Source: Actinomadura macrotermitis
Lineage (GTDB): Bacteria; Actinomycetota; Actinomycetes; Streptosporangiales; Streptosporangiaceae
Assembly: GCF_009604375.1 (NCBI RefSeq)
Contig: NZ_WEGH01000004.1
Span: 62,001-126,000, forward strand
Reading direction: 5' to 3'
Length of the DNA stretch: 64,000 nt
The position numbers and the translations under genes were made by a program. Under the pieces are notes generated by a model. The model saw only the letters and a list, made by a program, of their open reading frames with translations, was not told where the DNA came from and ran no database searches. Shown here piece after piece: positions 54,061 to 63,442 of this stretch. The first letter of the stretch is position 1. Every line of letters begins with the position of its first letter.

Positions 54061-54747
54061 GTGAGCGAGCGTCCCTATGTGCTGCTGAGCTGCGCGATGT
54101 CGGTGGACGGCTACATCGACGACGCGACCCCCGAGCGGCTCCGGTTGTCCAGCCCCGCCGACTTCGACCGCGTCGACGGCGTGCGCGCCTCCTGCGACGC
54201 GATCCTGGTCGGCGCCAACACCGTCCGCCGCGACGACCCCAAACTGCTGCTCCGCTCGGAGACGCGGCGCGCGGCCCGGGTCGCGCGCGGCCTGCCGGCC
54301 GACCTGACCAAGGTCACCATGACCTGGAGCGGCGACCTGGACCCGGGGTCGCGGTTCTTCACCACCGGCGACGCGCCCAAGCTGGTCTACGCGCCGACCT
54401 CCGCCGCGGCCGCCACCGCGGCCCGGCTCGGCGACCGCGCCGAGGTGATCGACGCGGGCGACCCGCTCGGCCTGCCGGTGCTGCTGGCCGACCTGGCCGC
54501 GCGCGGCGTGCGGCGGCTGATGGTGGAGGGCGGCGGCGGCATCCACACCCGCTTCCTGACCGCCGGGGTGGTGGACGAGCTGCAGCTGGTCATCGCGCCG
54601 TTCTTCATCGGCGACCCGTCCGCGCCGCGGTTCGTCAAGTCCGGGGTGTTCCCGCAGACGCCGGCCGAGCCGATGCGGCTTGAGGAGATCACCCGGATCG
54701 GCAACCTGGCGCTGCTGCGCTACCTGGCCGGCGGGTCCCGTGCCTGA
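54061..54747 (+). CDS. RibD C-terminal-type reductase (dihydrofolate reductase superfamily)
   Basis: 228 residues, the NADPH-dependent reductase domain of riboflavin synthesis as a stand-alone protein: CAMSVDGYIDD, DAILVGANTVRRDDPKLL (conserved in RibD), LMVEGGGGIHTRFL and VDELQLVIAPFFIGD. It would reduce the ribose of a deaminated pyrimidine intermediate or a related substrate. GTG start, likely leaderless. The deaminase-type gene overlaps its end by 8 bases, so the pair looks like a split RibD in reverse order. Confidence 0.85.
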   Translation: MSERPYVLLSCAMSVDGYIDDATPERLRLSSPADFDRVDGVRASCDAILVGANTVRRDDPKLLLRSETRRAARVARGLPADLTKVTMTWSGDLDPGSRFFTTGDAPKLVYAPTSAAAATAARLGDRAEVIDAGDPLGLPVLLADLAARGVRRLMVEGGGGIHTRFLTAGVVDELQLVIAPFFIGDPSAPRFVKSGVFPQTPAEPMRLEEITRIGNLALLRYLAGGSRA

Positions 54748-55222
54748 GCGGGACGCCGCGGCGGCCGGGCCGTCCGGCGTGCAGCCCTCCGACGTGCACT
54801 GGCTCGCGCTCGCCTGCGACCTGGCGGTGCGCTGCCCGCCGTCGGGCACCGCGTTCTCGGTCGGCGCGGTGATCGTCGGCGCGGACGGGCGGGAGCTGGC
54901 GCGCGGCTTCTCCCGCGAGCGCGACCCGCGCGACCACGCCGAGGAGTCCGCGCTCGGCCGGCTCGGCGCCGGCGCCGACCTGGCCGGCGCGACGATCTAC
55001 ACCTCGCTGGAGCCGTGCGGGCGGCGGCTGTCGCGGCCGCGCTGCTGCGCCGAGCTGATCGTGGCGGCCGGCCTGCGCCGGGCGGTGTTCGCCTGGCGCG
55101 AGCCCGCGCTGTTCGTCGAGGGCACCGGCGCCGAGCTGCTCGCCGCGCACGGCGTGCGGACCATCGAGCTGGCGGAGCTGGCCGGCCGCGCCCGCGAGCC
55201 GAACGCGCACCTGCTCGGCTGA
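54740..55222 (+). CDS. RibD N-terminal-type cytidine/deoxycytidylate deaminase
   Basis: 160 residues. Zinc-deaminase motifs: HAEES with the zinc His and catalytic Glu, and SLEPCGRRLSRPRCC with the two zinc Cys ligands. FSVGAVIVGADG and AVFAWREPALFVEG also match the RibD deaminase domain. It would deaminate the 2,5-diaminopyrimidine intermediate, or another aminopyrimidine. GTG at 54740 overlaps the reductase gene; the longer frame is its shadow. Confidence 0.82.
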   Translation: MPERDAAAAGPSGVQPSDVHWLALACDLAVRCPPSGTAFSVGAVIVGADGRELARGFSRERDPRDHAEESALGRLGAGADLAGATIYTSLEPCGRRLSRPRCCAELIVAAGLRRAVFAWREPALFVEGTGAELLAAHGVRTIELAELAGRAREPNAHLLG

Positions 55223-55313
55223 GACTCCCGTCTCATTTCGCTCTTGCCAAGGCGCGGGCGCGCCGTCCATGCTGTGACCAAGCAAGCATTCGGTCAAGAG
55301 GAGGCGTTCCGGC

Positions 55314-56747
55314 ATGCGCGAGCACGATCGGCTGTTCATCGGCGGCGAGTGGACGGCGCCGGCCGGCACCGGTGTCATCGAGGTCGTCTCCCCGCACACC
55401 GAGGAGGTCATCGGGCGCGTCCCCGAGGGCACCGAGGCCGACATCGACGCCGCCGTCGCCGCCGCCCGGCGCGCCTTCGACCACGGCCCGTGGCCGCGGC
55501 TGACCCCCGCCGAACGGGCCGAGGCGCTCGGCCGGCTGTCGGCGATCTACGCCGAGCGCCAGCAGGAGATGGCCGACCTGGTCACCGCCGAGATGGGCTC
55601 GCCGATCCTGTTCTCGATCTTCGGGCAGGCGGCGCTGCCGCAGATGGTGCTGCAGTACTACACCGACCTCGCCGCCACCTTCACCTGGGAGGAGGAGCGC
55701 GCCGGCATGCTCGGCCCGGTCGCGGTCACCCGCGAGCCGGTCGGCGTCGTCGCCGCGATCTACCCCTGGAACGTCCCCCAGTTCACGCTGATGATGAAGC
55801 TGGCGCCGGCGCTGGTCGCCGGCTGCACCGTGGTCGCCAAGCCCTCCCCCGAGACCCCGCTGGACGGCTTCCTGCTCGCCGAGTGGATCAAGGAGGCGGG
55901 CATCCCCGAGGGCGTGGTCAACATCGTCCCGGCCGGCCGCGAGGTCGGCGCGCACCTGGTCGCGCACCCGGGCGTGGACAAGGTCGCCTTCACCGGCTCC
56001 ACCGCGGCCGGCCGCAAGATCGGCGCGGTCTGCGGGGAGCGGCTGCGGCCGGCCACCCTGGAGCTCGGCGGCAAGTCCGCCGCGATCATCCTGGAGGACG
56101 CCGACCTCGCCGCGACCATCGAGGGCTTCAAGATGGCCTCGCTGATGAACAACGGCGAGGCGTGCGCCGCGCAGACCCGCATCCTGGCGCCGCGCGGCCG
56201 CTACGAGGAGGTCGCCGACGCGCTCGCGCAGATGGTCGCCGGCCTGGCGGTCGGCGACCCGGCCGACTACGGCACCGAGATCGGGCCGCTCGTCGCGCGC
56301 CGCCAGCAGGAGCGGGTGGAGGACTACATCCGCATCGGCCAGGACGAGGGCGCCAAACTGATCACCGGCGGGCTGACCCGGCCGCACGACCGCGGCTGGT
56401 ACGTGGCGCCGACGGTGTTCGGCGAGGTCTCCAACGACATGCGCATCGCCCGCGAGGAGATCTTCGGCCCGGTGCTGGCGCTCATCCCCTACGACGGCGA
56501 GGACGACGCCGTCCGGATCGCCAACGACAGCGACTACGGCCTCGGCGGCTCGGTGTGGACCGCCGACGTCGCGCACGGCGTCGAGGTCGCCCGCCGGATC
56601 CGCACCGGCAGCTGCGGCGTCAACATGTACATCCTGGACCCCAACACCCCCTTCGGCGGCTACAAGGACAGCGGCCTCGGCCGCGAGCTCGGCCCCGAGG
56701 GCCTGTCGGCCTACCTGGAGCACAAGGCCATCGCCCGTCCTGCCTAG
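55314..56747 (+). CDS. Aldehyde dehydrogenase
   Basis: 477 residues, normal length. PWNVPQFTLMMKLAPAL, cofactor loop FTGSTAAGRKIG, LELGGKSAAIIL with the general base Glu, and NNGEACAAQTR with catalytic Cys284; EEIFGPVLALI near the C-end. Oxidises an aldehyde to acid with NAD(P). ATG 55314 follows AGGAGG by 10 bases. TGACC and GGTCA half-sites (55273-55292) lie in the short upstream region and may bind a TetR-type regulator. Substrate not evident. Confidence 0.92.
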   Translation: MREHDRLFIGGEWTAPAGTGVIEVVSPHTEEVIGRVPEGTEADIDAAVAAARRAFDHGPWPRLTPAERAEALGRLSAIYAERQQEMADLVTAEMGSPILFSIFGQAALPQMVLQYYTDLAATFTWEEERAGMLGPVAVTREPVGVVAAIYPWNVPQFTLMMKLAPALVAGCTVVAKPSPETPLDGFLLAEWIKEAGIPEGVVNIVPAGREVGAHLVAHPGVDKVAFTGSTAAGRKIGAVCGERLRPATLELGGKSAAIILEDADLAATIEGFKMASLMNNGEACAAQTRILAPRGRYEEVADALAQMVAGLAVGDPADYGTEIGPLVARRQQERVEDYIRIGQDEGAKLITGGLTRPHDRGWYVAPTVFGEVSNDMRIAREEIFGPVLALIPYDGEDDAVRIANDSDYGLGGSVWTADVAHGVEVARRIRTGSCGVNMYILDPNTPFGGYKDSGLGRELGPEGLSAYLEHKAIARPA

Positions 56748-56816
56748 GACACCCGGCCGGGTCCGCACGCCCCGCCCCGCTCGCCATAATGGGGCGGGGC
56801 GGTCGGAGGTAGGGCA

Positions 56817-58088
56817 GTGGCGCAGCACGCGGACGGCATCGACACCTGGGAGCGGCGCGAGCGCATCGGCCTCGCGTTCGTCCCCTACGCCACACTGACG
56901 ATCTCCACCGTCCTGGCGCTGCTGGTCGACCACGGCTCGGCCGGGCGGGACCTGGCCATGGTCGGCCTCACCGCGGCCGCCCACGGCTGGATCGCCTGGA
57001 TGGTCACCCTGCACCCGCGGTGGCGGGAACGGGCCCGGCTCGCCGCGTGCTACTACCTCGTCCTGCTCGGCCTGCTCGGCTCCCTCGTCGCGCTGAACCC
57101 GATGTACGGGTTCGCGGTGCTCACCGGATACGTGCACGCCTTCCTGCTGCCGCGCGCCTGGCGCATCCCCGGCGTGGTCGCCACGGCCGCGCTCGCCGCG
57201 CTGTCGCAGGTCGGCGGGGTGCACGGCCTGCACACCACGAGCGTGCCGGTCTACCTGCTGGTCTTCGCGGTGAACGCGATGATCGCCGGGACGTTCTGCT
57301 TCTTCGGCTGGCGCGGCGACGAGGAGTCGCAGCGGCGCAAGGCCGTGATCGGGGAGCTGGGCGAGGCCAACGCCCGGCTGGAGGCGATGATGCGCGAGAA
57401 CGCCGAGCTGCACGCCCGGCTGCTCGCGCAGGCCCGCGCGGCGGGCGTGCACGACGAGCGGCAGCGGATGGCCGGGGAGATCCACGACACCGTCGCGCAG
57501 GGCCTGGCCGGCGTCGTCGCCCAGCTGCAGGCGGCGCGGCGGGCGCACGAGCGCGGCGGCGACGGGTCCCGGCACCTGGCCCTGGCCGAGGAGATGGCGC
57601 GCGGCAGCCTCACCGAGGCGCGCCGGTCGGTGCACGCGCTGCGCCCGCGGCAGCTGGAGGACGCCGCGCTGCCGGCCGCGCTCGCCGAGATCGCCGCCCG
57701 CTGGAGCGAGGCGCACCGGATCGCCGCCGAGGTGCGCACCACCGGGGCGGCGCGGCCCATGCACCCGGAGGTGGAGGGCACGCTGCTGCGCACCGCGCAG
57801 GAGGCGCTCGCCAACGTCGCCAAGCACGCGGCCGCCTCCCGCGTCACGGTGACGCTGGCCTACCGGGACGACCAGGTCGCCCTGGACGTGCGCGACGACG
57901 GCGCGGGCTTCGCCCCGGACCGCCCCCGGGGCGGCGACGAGTCCGGCGGGTACGGGCTCGCCGCCATGCACCGCCGGGTCGCGCGCGTCGCCGGGACGCT
58001 GGCGGTGGAGTCCGCGCCGGGCGCGGGCACCGCGGTCCGCGCCAGCGTCCCCGCCATCCCGGCCGGGGACCTCGCGCCCGGCCCGTGA
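56817..58088 (+). CDS. Orphan NarX/DesK-type sensor histidine kinase
   Basis: 423 residues. Five to six membrane segments at 20-165, a coiled-coil linker (NARLEAMMRENAELHARLLAQA), H-box DERQRMAGEIHDTVAQGLAGV with the phospho-His, and an ATPase domain with N-box QEALANVAKHAA and G-boxes DDGAGFAP and GYGLAAMHRRV. GTG 56817 has GGAGG 7 bases upstream. The next gene is convergent and no response regulator adjoins, so its partner is elsewhere. Confidence 0.88.
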   Translation: MAQHADGIDTWERRERIGLAFVPYATLTISTVLALLVDHGSAGRDLAMVGLTAAAHGWIAWMVTLHPRWRERARLAACYYLVLLGLLGSLVALNPMYGFAVLTGYVHAFLLPRAWRIPGVVATAALAALSQVGGVHGLHTTSVPVYLLVFAVNAMIAGTFCFFGWRGDEESQRRKAVIGELGEANARLEAMMRENAELHARLLAQARAAGVHDERQRMAGEIHDTVAQGLAGVVAQLQAARRAHERGGDGSRHLALAEEMARGSLTEARRSVHALRPRQLEDAALPAALAEIAARWSEAHRIAAEVRTTGAARPMHPEVEGTLLRTAQEALANVAKHAAASRVTVTLAYRDDQVALDVRDDGAGFAPDRPRGGDESGGYGLAAMHRRVARVAGTLAVESAPGAGTAVRASVPAIPAGDLAPGP

Positions 58089-58119
58089 CGCGGCCGCGTC
58101 CTTCCCCGGCGGGACCGGG

Positions 58120-59070
58120 TCACAGCGCCTGGACCGTCCAGCCGTGGTGCAGCCGGCAGGCCCGGACCAGCTCGGGGGCCGGCGGGCCGGTGAGCAGCAG
58201 GCGCAGGCCCGGCGCGGGCGGCGCGGCGTTGCCGTGGACCAGCGCGCCCAGCTTGGCCGGGGTGACGACCGCGACGGTCGCGGCGTGCCGTTCGATCGCG
58301 GCCAGCAGCGCGGCCGGGTCGGGCCCGGGCACCCCGGCGAACGCGGCGCCGGCGGTGAGGCACACGTCGGCCAGGCCGATCCAGGTGGGCGCGGGCACGT
58401 CGTGGGCGCTGCAGGCCAGCACGTCGCCGGGGCCGAGGTCGGCCGCGGCGGCGAGACGGTACAGGTCGGCGAACCGCTCGGCGTGGGTGACCCGGCCGGG
58501 CGGGTCGCAGAGCAGCAACGCCAGGTCGCGCAGCGGGTCGGGCGGCGGGACCGGCCCCGGGAGCGGGCCCGGCCCCGGCGCGGCGGGCGTGCCCGCCTCG
58601 ACCAGCCGCGCGAACGGGACGGCGCCCGGCACGTTGCCGAAGGAGAACACCTGCCGCACGTAGGAGTGCTCGGTCGCCGCGACCGCCTCGGCGGCGGTGG
58701 CGCCGCCGGTCAGCAGGAACCGGGCGCCCGAGTCGGTCATCATCGCGGCCAGCTCGGCGGCGCCCGCCCCGGCGGGCAGCGGCGCGGGCACCGCGCCCGC
58801 CGCGCTGACCGCGTGCACCGCGAGCGCGAGCTCGCACACGCCGGGCAGGTGGATCGCGGCGACGTCGCCGGGGCGCACGCCGAGGCGGCACAGCCCGGTG
58901 GCGGCGGCGGGCACCGCCTCGGCGAAGCGGGCGTAGCCGAGGCGGTGGAAGGGGTCCAGCAGCGCGGCGGCGCCCGGCCGGCCGGCCGCGTGCTCGCGCG
59001 CGGCGGCGAGCACCGCGGCGGTGACCGTGGTGTCGGAGACGGCCGTGCGGCCGTGGTGTCCGTCGAGCAT
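58120..59070 (-). CDS. Truncated AMP-dependent ligase-like protein
   Basis: 316 residues resembling only the large N-terminal domain of acid-CoA ligases (VRPGDVAAIHLPGVCELALAVHAV, AMMTDSGARFLLTGG). The phosphate-binding loop is replaced by LCDPPGRVTH, without TSGTTGxPK, and the chain stops at RACRLHHGWTVQAL before the A5 region and lid domain. Catalysis is therefore unlikely; a regulatory or substrate-binding role is possible. ATG 59070 aligns with the start of the paralogue upstream; a GTG at 59139 would make a GTGA overlap with it. Confidence 0.65.
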   Translation of the reverse strand: MLDGHHGRTAVSDTTVTAAVLAAAREHAAGRPGAAALLDPFHRLGYARFAEAVPAAATGLCRLGVRPGDVAAIHLPGVCELALAVHAVSAAGAVPAPLPAGAGAAELAAMMTDSGARFLLTGGATAAEAVAATEHSYVRQVFSFGNVPGAVPFARLVEAGTPAAPGPGPLPGPVPPPDPLRDLALLLCDPPGRVTHAERFADLYRLAAAADLGPGDVLACSAHDVPAPTWIGLADVCLTAGAAFAGVPGPDPAALLAAIERHAATVAVVTPAKLGALVHGNAAPPAPGLRLLLTGPPAPELVRACRLHHGWTVQAL

Positions 59071-59135
59071 GCGGTGAACGTACGCCCGGCCGGGCGGCCC
59101 CTGCATCCGCAGATGTGTGTACGCCGATGTGTAGC

Positions 59136-60662
59136 TCACGGGGCGAGCCCGGCGCTTTCCAGCAGGGCGCGGCGCTGCACGCGGCCGCCCGCGCCGCGCG
59201 GGATGCTGTCGACGACGTGCACCGCCAGCACCCGCCGGTAGGCCGGCACGTGCCCGTTGACGTAGGCGAGCAGGTCGGCGGCCGGGACCGGCTCGGTCAG
59301 CACGGCGAAGGCGTGCGGGACCAGGCCGAGGTCGAGGTCGGGGGCGGCGGCGACGGCGGCGTCGCTGACGGCAGGGTGCGCGGCGAGCACGGCGTCGGGC
59401 TCGGCGGGCGGCTCGGGCGGGTCGGCGCCGACCCGGCCGAGGACGTACACCCGGCCGTGCTCGTCGGCGAAGGCGGCGTCGCCGGCCGGCAGCCAGCGCG
59501 GCACGGCGCCCGGGACGCCCGCGGCCGGCAGCCGCAGGCACAGCTCGCCGGGCTGGTAGGCGGGCTGGTCGGCGCCGGTGCCGGGGTCGACGACGCGGGC
59601 GGTGATGCCGGGCAGGCCGCGGCCGACCGAGTCGTGGGTGCCCTCCTCGGCGGCGCGCAGGTTCAGGTGGGTGAACCCGGCGGCCTCGGCGAGGCCGTAG
59701 GCCTGGCGGACCGGGCAGCCGAGCCGCGTCGCGCAGGCGCGGGCGGCCTCGGCGCCGAGCGGCCCGCCGGTGGCGACGACGGCGCGCAGCGACCGCAGCC
59801 GGTAGCCGGTCACGGCGCGGTCGTAGGCGAGCGTCTCCACCAGCTCGGGCGGCAGCACCGCCACGGTGACGCGGTGGTCCTGCAGGGCGCGCAGCAGGTC
59901 GTGGCGGCCGGCGCCGGGCCGCGCCACGACGGTGGCGCCGACCCGCAGCGCGGGGTTGAGCAGGCCGTTCAGGCCGAGCACGTCGGCGAACGGCAGCGCC
60001 GTCAGCACGGTGTCGGCGGCGCCGATCATGCCGGCGCCGGCGACCCGGACCAGGCCCGCGACGACCTCGGCGTGGGTGAGCACGACGGGCCGCGCGGGCC
60101 CGGCCAGACCGCGGGTGCAGGCGATGAGGGCGGGCGCGCGGGCCGGGTCGACGGCCACGTCGGGCGCGGCGCCGCCGGCGGCGAGCAGCCGGCCGAACGG
60201 CACCGCGTCGGGCTCGTCGCCGAAGCAGTACAGGCGCTCGACGGCGCCGCCGGCGGCGTCCACGGCCTGCTTGGCGATGTCCAGCAGCACCGGCCAGGTG
60301 ACCAGGACGCGGGCGCCGGCGGCCTTCAGCAGCCGCGCCAGCTCGGCGGCCGGGACGGTGGCGCGGACCGGGAAGGGGATCGCGCCGGCCGCGGCGACGG
60401 CGTGCAGGGCCAGGGCGAACTCGGGGGTGTCGGGCAGGTGCAGCGCGACGACGGTGCCCGGGCCGACGCCCTCGCGGGCCAGGCCGGCGGCGGCCGCGCC
60501 GACGGCGGCGGCGAGCTCGGCGTGGGAGGGGCCGCGGCCGGAGGTGGCGTCCACCACGGCGGGCCGGTGCTGCCGGGCGGGGTCGCCGGCCGCGCCGAAG
60601 ACCGCCTCGGCCATGGTCACCGACGGGTAGACCGGCCCCGCGTCCGCACCGTGGGAGATCAT
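59136..60662 (-). CDS. AMP-dependent acid-CoA ligase-like protein with degenerate active site
   Basis: 508 residues in the 4-coumarate-CoA-ligase arrangement: GPGTVVALHLPDTPEFALALHAVAAAG, then YGLAEAAGFTHLN (A5-like) and GDAAFADEHGRVYVLGR (A7/A8). The ATP phosphate loop reads ACTRGLAGPARPVVLTH in place of the TSG-TTG-PK motif, and the A10 motif reads PRGAGGRVQRRAL, with Arg where the catalytic Lys is expected. The protein may have lost adenylation, or use altered chemistry. It is the first gene after the LuxR regulator and probably its partner. Confidence 0.8.
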   Translation of the reverse strand: MISHGADAGPVYPSVTMAEAVFGAAGDPARQHRPAVVDATSGRGPSHAELAAAVGAAAAGLAREGVGPGTVVALHLPDTPEFALALHAVAAAGAIPFPVRATVPAAELARLLKAAGARVLVTWPVLLDIAKQAVDAAGGAVERLYCFGDEPDAVPFGRLLAAGGAAPDVAVDPARAPALIACTRGLAGPARPVVLTHAEVVAGLVRVAGAGMIGAADTVLTALPFADVLGLNGLLNPALRVGATVVARPGAGRHDLLRALQDHRVTVAVLPPELVETLAYDRAVTGYRLRSLRAVVATGGPLGAEAARACATRLGCPVRQAYGLAEAAGFTHLNLRAAEEGTHDSVGRGLPGITARVVDPGTGADQPAYQPGELCLRLPAAGVPGAVPRWLPAGDAAFADEHGRVYVLGRVGADPPEPPAEPDAVLAAHPAVSDAAVAAAPDLDLGLVPHAFAVLTEPVPAADLLAYVNGHVPAYRRVLAVHVVDSIPRGAGGRVQRRALLESAGLAP

Positions 60663-60744
60663 GCCCCGACGGTAGGCGGGCGCCGCCCGCCGCGCATGCT
60701 CCACAGTGTGCAACCGGCTTCGTATTCGGCGGCGCGCCGGGACG

Positions 60745-60771
60745 CCGGGGGGTGTGTACACATCCCCCCGG
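60745..60771 (-). terminator. Stem-loop after the LuxR regulator
   Basis: Arms 60745-60757 and 60758-60771 pair with one bulged base, closing on TGTGTACACA, and sit four bases past the LuxR-type stop on the minus strand. Likely full or partial terminator before the two ligase-like genes; the TGTGTACACA core could also be a protein-binding dyad. Confidence 0.5.
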
Positions 60772-60775
60772 GCGG

Positions 60776-63247
60776 TCAGCCGCGCGGCTCGTCGGCGACG
60801 GTGTCGACGGCCCAGGCGGCGACCTGGGCGCGGGAGGCGAAGCCGAGCTTGGTGAGGATGTTGGTGACGTGCCGGGCGACGGTGGCGGGGCTGATGACCA
60901 GCTCGTCGGCGATGCCGCGGTTGGACAGGCCGCGCGCGACGAGCGCGGCGATCTCGCGTTCGCGGGCGGTGAGGGTGCTCGGCGGCGTCACCGGCTCCTC
61001 GGTGCGCGGCGCGGGCACGACGGCCGCGGCGGGACCGGGGCCCGTGCCGGTGCCCGCGCCGGGGCCGCGCAGCGCGTAGGCGACGGCGTCGCCCTGCGGC
61101 AGGGCGCCGCCCTGCGCCCACAGCTGGGCGACCAGGGGCTCGCCGAGGGCGCGGCGGGCCGGTTCCAGGAGGGTCTCCAGGCGGGCGCCGGTGCCGGGGC
61201 CGCGGCCGGCGTCGTCGCGGAGCGCGGCGGCGGCGCCGGCCAGCAGGACGGTGCCGCGCGGGTCGCCCTCGCGTGCCAGCAGGTCGGCGAACACCTCCAG
61301 CGCGCGCGCCACGTCCAGCCGGATACCGCAGGCCTGGCTGAGTTCCAGGCTCTCGGCGAGGGCGCGGCGGGCGGCGGGCAGGTCGCCCGCGGCGAGCGCG
61401 ACGCGGCCGGCGCCGGCCAGGACGCGCGCGGTCTCGGGGCGGGCGCCGATCTCGGCCAGGATCGGCAGCACCTCGTCGTGGCGGGCGCGGGCGGCGGCGA
61501 GGTCGCCGCGCAGCCGGGCCAGCCGGGCCAGGCCGGCCAGCGCGAGCGCGGCGCCCCACTCCTGGCCGATCGCGCGCATGGCGTGCAGGCCCGACTCCAG
61601 CAGCTCGCGCGCCTCGCGCTGGCGGTCCTGGCGCAGCCGCAGCCGGCCGCGGACGATCATGGCGTGGGCGCGGTTCCACTCCTGGCCCTCGCCGGCGGCG
61701 ACCGCGTCGGCCTCGTCCAGCCGGGCGGCGGCCTCGGCGAACCGGCCGGCGTGGGTGTGCGCCTCGGCCAGCGTGATCAGGGCGACCGCGGCCATGAAGT
61801 CGTCGCCGGCCTTGCGGCACGGCTCCAGCGCGCGGTCGGCGAACGCCGCGGCCCGCGCGAAGTCGCGGGCGCCCGCGGCGAGCTGGGCGCGGCCGGCCAG
61901 CGCGGGGCCGAGGACGTAGGCGGGCTGCCCGCCGGCCGCGTCCAGGAACCGGTCGGCCCACCCGGCCCACTCGGCGGCGCGGCCGCGCACGATCCAGCAG
62001 GCGCGCAGCGCGGTGCACAGGCGCAGGCCCTCCTCGACGTCGCCGTGCTCCAGCGACCAGGCGAGCGCGGCCCGCACGTTGCCGGTCTCGGCGTCGTGGC
62101 GCTGGAACAGCCGGACCCGCTCGGGCCACGACGCCGGGCACTCGGCGAACACGACCTCCCCGTCGCGCTCGGCGGCCTCCAGCACCGCGTCGCGGTGCCG
62201 GACCCGGATCTCCTCGGCCTCCCCGGCGGCCTCCAGCCGCTCGGCGGCGTACCCGCGGATGCTCTCCAGCAGCCGGAACCGGGTCTCGCCCGCGACCTCG
62301 CCGCCGACGACGACGAGCGACTTGTCGACCAGCGCGGTGAGCAGGTCCAGCAGGTCCTCACCGGCCAGGCCCGCCAGGTAGGGGCCGTCGTCGGCGCAGA
62401 CCTGCTCGACCTGGCCGAGCGTCCAGCCCGCGAACACCGACAGCCGGCGCAGCAGCGCCCGCTCGGCGTCGCCGAGCAGCTCGTGGCTCCAGTCGATCGC
62501 GGCGCGCAGCGTGCGCTGGCGCGGCGGCGCGGTCCGGTCGCCGGCGCTGAGCAGCCGGAACCGGTCGCCGAGCCGCTGCGCGATCTGCTCCACCGACAGC
62601 ACCCGCACCCGGGCGGCGGCGAGCTCCAGCGCGAGCGGCAGCCCGTCCAGGGCGCGGCCGACCTCGGCGACGGCCTCGGTGACGGCGAAGCCCGGCCGCA
62701 CCGCCCGGGCCCGCTCGACGAACAGCGCGGTGGCCTCGTCGGGGTCCAGCGGCGGCACCCGCCAGACCGTCTCGCCGGGCATCCGCAGCGGCTCGCGGCT
62801 GGTGGCCAGGATCCGCAGCCCCGGGCAGCGCGCCAGCAGCGCCCCGGCGAGCTCGGCGCAGCCCTCGGCCAGGTGCTCGCAGTTGTCCAGCACCAGCAGC
62901 GCCGGCCCGGTCCCGATCGCGCCGGCGACGCCCTCGGCGGACGGGCGTCCCTCACCGCCGGTGACGCCGAGCACGGCCGCGACGCGGCGCGCGGCGGGGT
63001 CGGGCGTGCCGTCCCCGGCGACGCCCGCCAGGTCCACGAACCACACCCGGCCGGGCCGGGCGTCCGGCAGCGACCGCGCGACCCGCACCGCCAGCCGGGT
63101 CTTGCCGATGCCGCCCGCGCCGCACAGTGTCACCGCGCGCAGCGTGCCGAGCAGGCGGCACAGGTCGGTGACGTCCCGCTCGCGGCCGACGAAGGCGTCG
63201 GTCTCCACGGGCAGGCCGCCGTCGGATGGGGGGTTCAGCGAAGTCAT
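60776..63247 (-). CDS. Large LuxR-family regulator with NB-ARC-type ATPase and TPR domains
   Basis: 823 residues. An ATPase domain opens with FVGRERDVTDLCRLL and Walker A CGAGGIGKTR (residues 42-51); ALLVLDNCEHL is Walker B and ILATSREPLRM the sensor. A helical TPR-like region runs from about 370 to 690, and the C-terminal LuxR HTH reads LTAREREIAALVARGLSNRGIADELVISPATVARHVTNIL. ATG at 63247. It probably controls the two ligase-like genes downstream. Confidence 0.9.
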   Translation of the reverse strand: MTSLNPPSDGGLPVETDAFVGRERDVTDLCRLLGTLRAVTLCGAGGIGKTRLAVRVARSLPDARPGRVWFVDLAGVAGDGTPDPAARRVAAVLGVTGGEGRPSAEGVAGAIGTGPALLVLDNCEHLAEGCAELAGALLARCPGLRILATSREPLRMPGETVWRVPPLDPDEATALFVERARAVRPGFAVTEAVAEVGRALDGLPLALELAAARVRVLSVEQIAQRLGDRFRLLSAGDRTAPPRQRTLRAAIDWSHELLGDAERALLRRLSVFAGWTLGQVEQVCADDGPYLAGLAGEDLLDLLTALVDKSLVVVGGEVAGETRFRLLESIRGYAAERLEAAGEAEEIRVRHRDAVLEAAERDGEVVFAECPASWPERVRLFQRHDAETGNVRAALAWSLEHGDVEEGLRLCTALRACWIVRGRAAEWAGWADRFLDAAGGQPAYVLGPALAGRAQLAAGARDFARAAAFADRALEPCRKAGDDFMAAVALITLAEAHTHAGRFAEAAARLDEADAVAAGEGQEWNRAHAMIVRGRLRLRQDRQREARELLESGLHAMRAIGQEWGAALALAGLARLARLRGDLAAARARHDEVLPILAEIGARPETARVLAGAGRVALAAGDLPAARRALAESLELSQACGIRLDVARALEVFADLLAREGDPRGTVLLAGAAAALRDDAGRGPGTGARLETLLEPARRALGEPLVAQLWAQGGALPQGDAVAYALRGPGAGTGTGPGPAAAVVPAPRTEEPVTPPSTLTAREREIAALVARGLSNRGIADELVISPATVARHVTNILTKLGFASRAQVAAWAVDTVADEPRG

Positions 63248-63404
63248 GCGCCCACTGGTGGTGTCGTTTGCTCCGGCCGTGCGTGGCGTGTGTGTGCGTT
63301 CCCTGTGAGTGTGTCACCGGCGCCGCCGCGCCGTCCCCGCTTTCTCCCCCGTTGGCCGCCTTCGGGCATCCCCCCGCCCCAGCGGCTCCCGGAACACCTG
63401 CCGG

Positions 63405-63438
63405 GCCCCGGGTGCGCCGGTTCCGGCGCACCCGGGGC
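63405..63438 (-). terminator. Hairpin terminator of the amidase gene
   Basis: Sixteen-base arms (63405-63420 and 63423-63438) pair perfectly around a two-base loop, four bases beyond the amidase stop on the minus strand. The remaining bases up to the LuxR start (63248-63404) show no gene. Confidence 0.7.
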
Positions 63439-63442
63439 TTTC

